Assembly: GCA_016781705.1 (NCBI GenBank)
Contig: JADDPV010000131.1
Span: 1 to 7,618 of the forward strand
Length of the DNA: 7,618 nt
Direction of reading: 5' to 3'
DNA from: Rubrobacter sp.
Lineage (GTDB): Bacteria; Actinomycetota; Rubrobacteria; Rubrobacterales; Rubrobacteraceae
Positions 1-5,847 of this stretch are shown one piece after another. How positions within the stretch are numbered: position 1 is the stretch's first letter; each line of letters opens with the position of its first letter. The notes under the pieces are model-generated. The model saw only the letters and a program-made list of their open reading frames with translations. It searched no databases and was not told the DNA's origin. The position numbers and the translations under genes are program-made.

Positions 1-59
1 GTTCGGCAGCGTCGCTTGAGCGCGGCGGGGACGCGGCAAGACGGAAACTGGAGGACGCG

Positions 60-1235
60 ATGGGCCGGAGGGCCGTGATCCTGGTGCTCGACGGCGTGGG
101 TGCGGGGAACGCCCCCGACGCGGCCGAGTTCGGCGACGTTGGTGCGAACACGCTGGGCAACACCGCCCGCGCGGTGGGTGGCCTCGAGGTGCCGAACCTC
201 GCCGGCCTCGGGCTCGGGAACGCCGTCGAAGCCGAGGGCGTCCCGCCGGTCGAGGCTCCGCGCGCGGCTTACGGCCTCATGGAGGAGCGTTCGGCGGCCA
301 AGGCGACGCTCGCCGGACACTGGGAGATGATGGGGCTCGCCCTCGAAGATCCCCTGCCGACCTACCCCGAAGGGTTCCCGCAGGAGATCCTGTCGCGCTT
401 CACACAGGAGACCGGGCGAGAGGTCATCGGGAACGAGCCCGCGTCGGGGACGGAGATTCTGGAGAGGCTCGGGCCGGAGCACGAAGCCTCGGGCGCCTGG
501 ATAATCTACACCTCCGCCGACTCGGTCTTTCAGGTCGCGGCGCACACCGGCGTCATCCCTCTGCGAGAGCTCTACGAGGCCTGCGAGAAGGCCCACAAGA
601 TGCTCATCGGAGAAGGACGGATCCTCGTCGAGCGCGTCATAGCCCGCCCCTTCCACGGCAGCCCCGGCGCCTACGAGCGGGAGAACGAGAACCGCCACGA
701 CTACGGCATCACGCCGCCCCGCGACACCTACCTGGACCTCCTGAAGAAAGCCGGCCACGGGGTGGTCGCCGTCGGCAAGGTCCGGGACATCTTCGACGGG
801 CGCGGCATCACCGATCACCTCCCCGGCCAGCCCGACGATGCCGCGAAGGTAGACGCCGTCCTGGAGGCCCTCGGGAGCGTCGAGTCCGGCCTCATCTTCG
901 CCAACCTCGTGGACTTCGACGCGAAGTACGGCCACCGGCGCGACCCCGAAGGCATGGCCGAGAACCTCGCGCGCTTCGACGCCCGGGTGCCCGAGATCCT
1001 CGCCGCCCTCTCGGAGGACGATCTGCTCGTCATCACGGCGGACCACGGCAACGATCCCACCTTCAAGGGGACCGACCACACCCGCGAGCGCGTCCCTCTC
1101 CTGGTCGTGGGGGGAGACGGTACCGGCGGGCATCACCTGGGGATCCGGGACGGCTTCTCGGACGTGGGCGCGAGTGTGGCGGCGTGGCTCGGGATGGAAG
1201 GGGAAGGGTTGCCCGGGAAGAACTTCCTGGGATAG
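60..1235 (+). CDS. deoB: Phosphopentomutase
   Basis: This cytoplasmic enzyme interconverts (deoxy)ribose 1-phosphate and (deoxy)ribose 5-phosphate, linking nucleoside phosphorolysis to the pentose phosphate pool. The 391-residue product has the family's usual length (about 390-410) and belongs to the alkaline phosphatase-like metalloenzymes. The di-metal ligands can be placed by the motifs: Asp11 in LVLDGVG, Asp287 and His292 in VDFDAKYGH, Asp328 and His329 in TADHGND, and His340 in GTDHTRE. Thr83, in KATLAGHWE, corresponds to the phosphorylated threonine of the Bacillus cereus enzyme. The ATG is preceded by GGAGGA at 50-55, and the protein starts right at the conserved first strand, so this start is well supported. 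It opens a co-directional cluster with two nucleoside phosphorylases downstream, which agrees with the assignment. No damage or unusual composition is seen. Confidence 0.97.
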   Translation: MGRRAVILVLDGVGAGNAPDAAEFGDVGANTLGNTARAVGGLEVPNLAGLGLGNAVEAEGVPPVEAPRAAYGLMEERSAAKATLAGHWEMMGLALEDPLPTYPEGFPQEILSRFTQETGREVIGNEPASGTEILERLGPEHEASGAWIIYTSADSVFQVAAHTGVIPLRELYEACEKAHKMLIGEGRILVERVIARPFHGSPGAYERENENRHDYGITPPRDTYLDLLKKAGHGVVAVGKVRDIFDGRGITDHLPGQPDDAAKVDAVLEALGSVESGLIFANLVDFDAKYGHRRDPEGMAENLARFDARVPEILAALSEDDLLVITADHGNDPTFKGTDHTRERVPLLVVGGDGTGGHHLGIRDGFSDVGASVAAWLGMEGEGLPGKNFLG

Positions 1236-1250
1236 GGGTGCGAGGGACGG

Positions 1251-1263
1251 GGAGGAATCTTTG
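1251..1263 (+). promoter_or_regulatory. Ribosome binding site fixing a TTG start for the PFK-like gene
   Basis: GGAGGAA at 1251-1257 lies a few bases before TTG at 1261-1263. Starting there gives MKIAVLTGGG, which matches the N-terminus of the phosphofructokinase family exactly. The ATG upstream in the same frame, at 1174, lies inside deoB and would add a non-homologous stretch, so it is rejected as the start. Confidence 0.8.
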
Positions 1264-1794
1264 AAGATAGCGGTGCTGACCGGCGGGGGCGTCGCCCCCG
1301 GGATGAACGCGGCGGTGCGGGCGGTCGCGCAGGCGGCCTTCGGCAAGGGCTGGGAAGTCGTGACTGTCGAGTCGGGCTACGCGGGGCTTCTGGAGGGGAG
1401 CTTCCGGCCCGTGGACTCCGGCACCCTGAGCGGCTGGATGGGACGCGGCGGGACGATGCTCGGCACGGAGCGCTCAGAGGAGTTCGCCACAGACGAGGGG
1501 AAGAGCCGCGCGGTCGAAGCGGTCAGGGAGGCCGGGGTCGAAGGGCTGGTGGTCATCGGCGGGGGCGGGAGCCTCGCCGGAGCGCTGGCGCTGAACGAGC
1601 TCGGCCTGCCGGTTGCGGGGATACCGGCGACCATAGACAACGACGTCGCCGGCACGGACATGTCCATAGGGGTGGACACCGCGCTCAACACGGCCGTCTC
1701 GATCATCGACCGCATAAGGGACACCGCGGGCTCCCACCACCGGGCGCACGTCGTCGAGGTCTTCGGCCGGGACAACGGCTACCTCGCGGTATGA
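1261..1794 (+). CDS. pfkA: 6-phosphofructokinase family protein, N-terminal part (frame broken)
   Basis: The first 177 residues of a PFK-family (group A, ATP-type) protein. Recognisable segments are the N-terminal strand TGGGVAPGMNAAVR, the glycine motif VVIGGGGS at 97-104, the catalytic motif TIDND with Asp126, the helix with DTALNT, and VVEVFGRDNGYLA at the end. Several normally fixed residues differ: the Asp of GGDAPGMN is Val11, and the Mg-binding Asp of GGDGS is Gly102. Asp126, Asp128, Arg71, Arg161 and Arg170 are kept. The frame ends at TGA 1792-1794, in the middle of the conserved GYLA-x-MS segment. The remainder of the protein follows at once in the -1 frame, overlapping by ATGA at 1791-1794. 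Together the parts give about 323 residues, the normal PFK length. It lies 25 bases after deoB. It could be a frameshift mutant, a sequencing error, or two coupled half-proteins; activity as a true PFK is doubtful. Confidence 0.85.
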   Translation: MKIAVLTGGGVAPGMNAAVRAVAQAAFGKGWEVVTVESGYAGLLEGSFRPVDSGTLSGWMGRGGTMLGTERSEEFATDEGKSRAVEAVREAGVEGLVVIGGGGSLAGALALNELGLPVAGIPATIDNDVAGTDMSIGVDTALNTAVSIIDRIRDTAGSHHRAHVVEVFGRDNGYLAV

Positions 1795-2231
1795 GCGCCC
1801 TCGCCGGCGGGGCCGACGCGGTCCTGACGCCGGAGTTCGAGACGAAGCCCGAAGACGTCGTGCGCCTCCTCGAAGAATCGTACGAGGGGGGCAAGTCCCA
1901 CTTCATAGTCGTGGTCTCGGAGGGCGCTTCGCCCACGGCCGACGAGCTCTGCGGCCACATAAACCACGCCGGGGAGAGCTACGCGGCCGACCTGACGGCC
2001 GCGGGCCACATCCAATCCGGCGGCAGCCCCACCGCCTTCGACCGGATCCTGGCCGGCCGCCTCGGCGCCGAGGCGGTCGAAGCCCTGGCCGACGGCGACG
2101 CCGGAAAGATGGTGGGGCTCAGGGGGGATGCCATCGAGCGGCACGCACTCGATGATGTGGTCGGAGGGGAGCGCCCGCTAGACCCGGGCCTCTACGAACT
2201 GGCCGGAGCGCTCGCGAGGATACCACGCTGA
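1791..2231 (+). CDS. pfkA: 6-phosphofructokinase family protein, C-terminal part (frame broken)
   Basis: This frame encodes the second half of the PFK fold in 146 residues. It begins MSALAGGADAVLTPE, directly continuing the GYLA end of the preceding frame. Family landmarks are VVVSEG with Glu44 (the substrate-binding Glu222 of Bacillus PFK), AGHIQSGGSPTAFDRILAGRLG at 71-92, and a C-terminal helix. Two substrate-phosphate arginines seem to be lost. The Arg of HIQRGG (Arg252) is Ser76, and the position of Arg243, six residues before the conserved His, is Asp67. The ATG at 1791 overlaps the upstream TGA as ATGA, a layout that permits translational coupling. No strong Shine-Dalgarno precedes it, and it is unlikely to fold usefully alone. 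Restoring one base near 1790 would join it in frame with the upstream part. Third-position GC bias continues, so this is coding or only recently broken sequence. Confidence 0.85.
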   Translation: MSALAGGADAVLTPEFETKPEDVVRLLEESYEGGKSHFIVVVSEGASPTADELCGHINHAGESYAADLTAAGHIQSGGSPTAFDRILAGRLGAEAVEALADGDAGKMVGLRGDAIERHALDDVVGGERPLDPGLYELAGALARIPR

Positions 2232-2268
2232 CCCTCCCCAAGAACCGCGAGGGCCGAAGAGCGCGTAC

Positions 2269-2285
2269 GGAGGAGGCACGGCTTG
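2269..2285 (+). promoter_or_regulatory. Strong ribosome binding site and TTG start of the pyrimidine phosphorylase gene
   Basis: GGAGGAGG at 2269-2276 lies six bases before TTG 2283-2285. No ATG or GTG lies at a comparable distance in the same frame. The resulting N-terminus reaches the conserved AIELKKWGGELS helix after about 17 residues, so TTG is taken as the start. Confidence 0.8.
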
Positions 2286-3581
2286 GCCGGTAACAAAGAA
2301 GACGCGGCCCGTTCGGGGAGCGCGGTGCTGGAGGCCATAGAGCTCAAGAAATGGGGCGGCGAGCTCTCGGAAGAGCTCGTCCGTGAGGTGGTCGAGGGCT
2401 ACACCGGCGGCGCGGTGCCCGATTACCAGATGTCGGCGCTCCTGATGGCGATCTTCGTGAGGGGGATGAGCTATGGGGAGACGCTGGCGCTGACGGCGGC
2501 GATGGCCGCCTCCGGGGCGCGCTACTCCTTCCCGGAGTGCGTGGACAAGCACTCCACCGGCGGGGTCGGGGACAAGATCTCCCTGACCTCGCTGCCCATC
2601 GTCGCCGCCTGCGGGGCCCCCGTCGCGAAGCTCTCGGGCCGCGGCCTCGGCACGACCGGCGGGACGGTGGATAAGCTGGAGGCGATCCCTGGCTTCTCCG
2701 TCGCCCTCACGGAGGACCGCTTCCGCCGCCAGGTCGAGTCGGTGGGCCTCGCGATCGCGGAGGCCGGAGACGTAGCGCCTGCGGACAAGGCGATCTACGC
2801 CCTCCGCGATGCCACCGGCACCGTCGACTCCCTGCCCCTCATCGGCTCTTCCATCGTCTCCAAAAAGGCGGCGACCGGCGCGGGTCACCTCCTCTACGAC
2901 GTGAAGCAGGGCTCGGGCGCTTTCATGAAGAGCACGCAGGAAGCCCACGAGCTTGCGAGCCTCCTCGTCCGCCTGAGCAACGACTCGGGCATACGAGCAT
3001 CGGCTCTTATCACCGACATGGACGAGCCCTTGGGGGCCGCCATCGGCAACGCTCTGGAGGTCCGCGAGAGCGTGCGCTTCCTCAGGGGCGAGGAGACCCC
3101 CGGCGACCTCTCGGAGATGGCTCGGGCCGTCGCGGTCCACCTGCTGGAGATCAAGGGGATCCCCGATGCGGAAGGGGCCGTGGAGCGCGCCCTCTCCTCC
3201 GGCGCCGCCTTCGAGAAGCTGCGCGAGTTTGTAGCCGCCCAGGGCGGCGACGCCCGGGCGCTCGAGGACCTACCCGTCTCGGGCGACGTCCGAGAGGTCG
3301 CGTCGCCTCGCTCCGGATACGTCGCGGGGTTCGGGGCTCTGGGGGTCGGGCGGGCCGCCCTCGCCCTCGGCGCCGGGAGGGAGAAGAAGGGCGACCGGGT
3401 GGACCCGGGGGTGGGCGTCGAGGTTCTGGTGAAGACGGGAGACGGGGTCGAGGAGGGCCAGACGGTGGCCCGGATCTACGGTACGCGCAACGCCGACGGG
3501 GCAGAAGCCATGATCCTCGCTTCACTGGGGATCTCGGACGGGCCCACGCGCCGCCCCCCTGTTATCCTTGGGAGCCTGTAA
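2283..3581 (+). CDS. deoA: Pyrimidine-nucleoside (thymidine/uridine) phosphorylase
   Basis: This enzyme cleaves thymidine, deoxyuridine and perhaps uridine with phosphate to the base and a pentose 1-phosphate, the substrate of DeoB encoded upstream. The 432-residue length is standard. In order there are an N-terminal helical domain (LEAIELKKWGGELS), the phosphate-binding VDKHSTGGVGDK at 88-98, the family signature GRGLGTTGGTVDKLE at 119-133, the base-binding Arg175, Ser190 and Lys194 (YALRDATG and GSSIVSKKAA), and the C-terminal PYNP domain from about 340, with SPRSGYVAGF and EVLVKTGDGVEEGQTVARIY. One oddity is that the signature's usual His (GLGHTGG) is Thr124. The sequence cannot firmly separate thymidine-specific (DeoA) from broad-specificity (Pdp) enzymes; the general family is certain. 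It starts 51 bases after the PFK-like gene, with a small GC hairpin (2232-2253) in the gap, and is probably co-transcribed. Confidence 0.95.
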   Translation: MAGNKEDAARSGSAVLEAIELKKWGGELSEELVREVVEGYTGGAVPDYQMSALLMAIFVRGMSYGETLALTAAMAASGARYSFPECVDKHSTGGVGDKISLTSLPIVAACGAPVAKLSGRGLGTTGGTVDKLEAIPGFSVALTEDRFRRQVESVGLAIAEAGDVAPADKAIYALRDATGTVDSLPLIGSSIVSKKAATGAGHLLYDVKQGSGAFMKSTQEAHELASLLVRLSNDSGIRASALITDMDEPLGAAIGNALEVRESVRFLRGEETPGDLSEMARAVAVHLLEIKGIPDAEGAVERALSSGAAFEKLREFVAAQGGDARALEDLPVSGDVREVASPRSGYVAGFGALGVGRAALALGAGREKKGDRVDPGVGVEVLVKTGDGVEEGQTVARIYGTRNADGAEAMILASLGISDGPTRRPPVILGSL

Positions 3582-3602
3582 TCGACGCGGCCAACCGTGG
3601 CG

Positions 3603-3643
3603 GTCGGTCCTTAGCCGCAATGGGCTGAGAGTCGAAGACCGAC
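3603..3643 (+). other. Nested inverted repeat in the deoA-deoD gap
   Basis: The 84-base gap between the two phosphorylase genes holds a nested inverted repeat. The outer arms GTCGGTC (3603-3609) and GACCGAC (3637-3643) are exact reverse complements. Inside them TTAGCC (3611-3616) pairs with GGCTGA (3623-3628), with one G-U pair and a six-base loop. There is no T run after it, so it is not a standard intrinsic terminator. It ends about a dozen bases before the deoD ribosome binding site (GGGAGG, 3657-3662). It could be an mRNA stability or attenuation structure, an operator, or chance in GC-rich DNA. Confidence 0.4.
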
Positions 3644-3665
3644 GGCGCCGACCGAAGGGAGGCAT

Positions 3666-4388
3666 ATGAGCCCTGTCCACGTGCGGGCCGAGCCGGGAGA
3701 TTTCGCCGAGAACGTGCTTATGCCGGGGGATCCCCGGCGGGCGAAGTACATCGCAGAGAACTTCTTCGAAGAGGCGAAGCTCGTGACCGAGGAGCGAGGG
3801 ATGCTCGGGTACACCGGCACGTATAAGGGCAATCCCGTCTCGGTGCAGACCACGGGTATGGGATGCCCCTCGGCCGCGATCATCACGGAAGAGCTCGTCC
3901 GGCTCGGCGCGAAGAACCTTCTCCGGGTCGGTACCTGCGGCGGTTACCACCCCGAGATGGAGCTGGGCGACCTCGTGATCGCGACCGCCGCCACCGCCCA
4001 AGACGGCACCGTCTCCAGCATCACGCAGGGCATCCCGTACGCCCCCGCCGCCCACTTCGACCTCGTACACGCCGCGTACCACGCGGCCCAACGGATCGCT
4101 CCGGATCACACGCGTTATGTGGGGCCCATAGTGAGCTCCGACCTCTTCTACGACCCGGAGGAGGACCCGCAGGAACTATGGAACTCCCTCGGCGTGCTCG
4201 CGGTCGAGATGGAGGCGGCGGTAATCTTCACGCTCGCGGCAATGCACGGCGTGAAGGCCGGCTGCCTGCTCACGGTCTCCGACACCATCGCAGCCGCGGG
4301 CGTCGAGCGTATAGAGGACTCCTCCCTCAAGAACGCCGTGGACAGCATGATGGAGCTAGCGCTCGAGACCCTGGACGCCTTAAACTAG
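3666..4388 (+). CDS. deoD: Purine-nucleoside phosphorylase (hexameric DeoD/uridine phosphorylase superfamily)
   Basis: The product catalyses phosphorolysis of purine (deoxy)nucleosides to base and pentose 1-phosphate, feeding DeoB. Its 240 residues are typical for the trimer-of-dimers PNP_UDP_1 family. Phosphate-binding residues are seen at Gly21 and Arg25 (LMPGDPRRAKYI), Arg44 (ERGMLGYTGTYKG) and Arg87-Thr90 (LRVGTCGG). His5 matches the ribose-contacting His contributed by the neighbouring subunit. EMEA at 181-184 binds ribose. TVSDTI places Asp206 at the catalytic Asp204 of E. coli DeoD, favouring 6-oxopurines over uridine. The partner Arg217 of E. coli DeoD seems to be replaced (Leu221 by eye), so specificity is less certain. 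From memory, overall similarity is closer to the Thermus thermophilus enzyme than to E. coli DeoD. The ATG follows GGGAGG at 3657-3662. Uridine phosphorylase is the main alternative. Confidence 0.92.
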   Translation: MSPVHVRAEPGDFAENVLMPGDPRRAKYIAENFFEEAKLVTEERGMLGYTGTYKGNPVSVQTTGMGCPSAAIITEELVRLGAKNLLRVGTCGGYHPEMELGDLVIATAATAQDGTVSSITQGIPYAPAAHFDLVHAAYHAAQRIAPDHTRYVGPIVSSDLFYDPEEDPQELWNSLGVLAVEMEAAVIFTLAAMHGVKAGCLLTVSDTIAAAGVERIEDSSLKNAVDSMMELALETLDALN

Positions 4389-4437
4389 TACCTCCTGGAG
4401 CGGGTCGCGGGCCACGGGGGAGGCTCGCAAAAGATTT

Positions 4438-4451
4438 AGGGAGAGAGATTG
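4438..4451 (+). promoter_or_regulatory. Ribosome binding site and TTG start of the BchN-like gene
   Basis: AGGGAG at 4438-4443 lies five bases before TTG at 4449-4451. Starting here leaves about 27 residues before the conserved KDALILVVGTR segment. That is shorter than photosynthetic BchN but covers the region aligned to its first cysteine. No better start is seen in the frame. Confidence 0.65.
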
Positions 4452-5822
4452 ACCATCCTCAACGAGTCGGGGGTACCGGACGTCGTCTCCCCGCTGCACG
4501 GCCTCTCTGGCCTGGCGGAGGACCTCAAGGACGCCCTGATCCTCGTGGTCGGCACCCGCGCCGACGCGCACCTCGCCCTCTCCCTCGCCGGCCCGCTCCC
4601 CGGGTCCCCCGCCCCCGGCGTCTTCCCAAAGAAGCCCGCGCCGAGCGTCTCCTTCGTGGTTCTGGAGCCGGGCGAGCGGCCGGAGGGCGGGGTCCTGGCC
4701 TCCCGCGTCGTCGAGGCCGCCTCGGGCTCGCGCGACGCCGGCGTAGTGCTGCTCGTCGCCTGCCGGTCGGCGCGCTTTTTGGGCGTGGACCCCCACTTCG
4801 AGGCGGAGCTCGCCGAGCGGCGCCTGGGAGGCCTGCCGGTGCGGGCGATCGAAGCGGTACCGGCCACCTCCGGCGTCCTCTCGACCGACCTCGTGGACGA
4901 AGCGCTGCGGGTCCTCGTCGACCTCAGCCCGTCCGGCGTTTCTGGCCCCGAGCACGAGGAGTCGATCCACGCCAAGGGCGGCGCGAGGGCGGGTCTCCTC
5001 GGCAGGCTGAGGGGGAGGACAGGGGGCCGCGGGTCGTACGACGAAGCGAGTGAAGGCAAGTCGGTCGTGCTGCTCGGCGGGGCTTCGCGCTCGCGGGGCG
5101 AGCTGGCCTCGGAGCTCAGGCGGGCCGGGGTCGAGGTAGGCGGGAGCGTGCCGGCGGACGAGCGGGGCGGCCTCCCGGGCGGGATCTCGGAGCTGCCGGC
5201 GGTCGGGGAGGGGGCGGTCGTGGCGGTGCTGGACCCGTACCTCGCCGGGGCCACGCGGGAGGCGGAGGAGCGCGGGGCTACGGTCGTCAAGACGCTTTTT
5301 CCTATAGGTGTGGACGGGACTTCCCGCTTCATCGGCGACGTGGTGGCGGCGACCGGCGGCGTGACGAGCGGGACCGCGCGGGCGAGAAAGATATGGGAGG
5401 GCCTGGAGCACCTGAGGAGCAGGGTTCGGGGCAAGCGGGTGTTTTTTACGGGGGATTCGGGCCTAGAGGTGCCGCTGGCCCGCTTCCTCGCGAACGCGGG
5501 GGCGGTCGTGCTGGAGGTCGGGACGCCACGCCTGGAGAAGCGCTTTCTCGGGGTGGAGCTCTCGGCCTTGGGGTCGGACGTGGACGTGGTCGAGTCCCCG
5601 GACTGGCGGGCGCAGCTCGACCGGATCGAGGCCGCGCGGCCGGACGTGGTGGTGGCGGGCCCCGGGCTTTTCGTCCCGCTCGTTGCGCGGGGGCACCTGT
5701 GCCGCTCGTCGTTGGACCTCCTCGCCCTCGACCCGAGGGGGTACGAGGGCGCGCGCAGGGTGCTCGCCCTCTTCACCCGGACGTTCGAGCGGGCCGAGGC
5801 CCTGGACGCCCTGAACCTGTGA
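4449..5822 (+). CDS. BchN-like protein (DPOR N-subunit homologue, nitrogenase component 1 superfamily)
   Basis: The 457-residue product resembles the N subunit of light-independent protochlorophyllide reductase. Diagnostic segments are DALILVVGTRADAHLALSLAG at 28-48, LDPYLAGATREAEERGA at 261-277, PIGVDGTSRFI at 285-295, RGKRVFFTGDSGLEVPLARFL at 327-347, LEVGTP, DRIEAARPDVVVAGPGL, and a C-terminal GYEGARRVLALFTR. In BchN three cysteines bind the NB [4Fe-4S] cluster. Here ungapped local alignment puts Ser14 at the first, Asp39 (in GTRAD) at the second and Cys105 (in LLVACRS) at the third, so only one survives. A glycine- and charge-rich stretch at about 160-204 looks like an inserted linker. 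It lies 60 bases after deoD and 25 before the B-like gene, its likely partner. The true substrate is unknown; chlorophyll synthesis is improbable given the lost ligands and the surroundings. No membrane segment or signal peptide is seen. Confidence 0.9.
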   Translation: MTILNESGVPDVVSPLHGLSGLAEDLKDALILVVGTRADAHLALSLAGPLPGSPAPGVFPKKPAPSVSFVVLEPGERPEGGVLASRVVEAASGSRDAGVVLLVACRSARFLGVDPHFEAELAERRLGGLPVRAIEAVPATSGVLSTDLVDEALRVLVDLSPSGVSGPEHEESIHAKGGARAGLLGRLRGRTGGRGSYDEASEGKSVVLLGGASRSRGELASELRRAGVEVGGSVPADERGGLPGGISELPAVGEGAVVAVLDPYLAGATREAEERGATVVKTLFPIGVDGTSRFIGDVVAATGGVTSGTARARKIWEGLEHLRSRVRGKRVFFTGDSGLEVPLARFLANAGAVVLEVGTPRLEKRFLGVELSALGSDVDVVESPDWRAQLDRIEAARPDVVVAGPGLFVPLVARGHLCRSSLDLLALDPRGYEGARRVLALFTRTFERAEALDALNL

Positions 5823-5847
5823 GGCCGTTGGGACCCCCGGAGCATAA

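Noticed and set aside
1..59. Possible 3' end of an upstream gene (frame ending in TGA at 17-19)
   Set aside because: Only five codons are visible, too few to support any call; the rest of the stretch shows only the deoB ribosome binding site at 50-55.
2232..2253. CCCTC/GAGGG hairpin after the PFK-like gene as a terminator
   Set aside because: Five-base stem, 12-base loop and no T run; easily chance in GC-rich DNA.
2178..3140. 320-codon minus-strand open frame opposite deoA
   Set aside because: The opposite strand encodes a fully conserved phosphorylase; this frame shows no motifs.
4391..4423. CCTCC/GGAGG hairpin after deoD, as terminator or anti-Shine-Dalgarno element
   Set aside because: The stem is interrupted, there is no T run, and the pairing arm is not the ribosome binding site used at 4438-4443.
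3863..5053. 396-codon plus-strand open frame spanning the end of deoD and the start of the BchN-like gene
   Set aside because: Extremely Arg/Gly/Pro-rich, out of frame with two conserved genes; a GC shadow.
4380..5411. 343-codon minus-strand open frame
   Set aside because: Low-complexity Arg/Pro/Ala composition, overlaps the BchN-like gene entirely, no ribosome binding site or recognisable motif.
4436..5845. 469-codon open frame on the minus strand, antisense to the BchN-like gene
   Set aside because: Its product is Arg/Ser/Pro/Thr-rich with no family motif, and it mirrors a gene with clear homology; long antisense frames are expected at this GC content.
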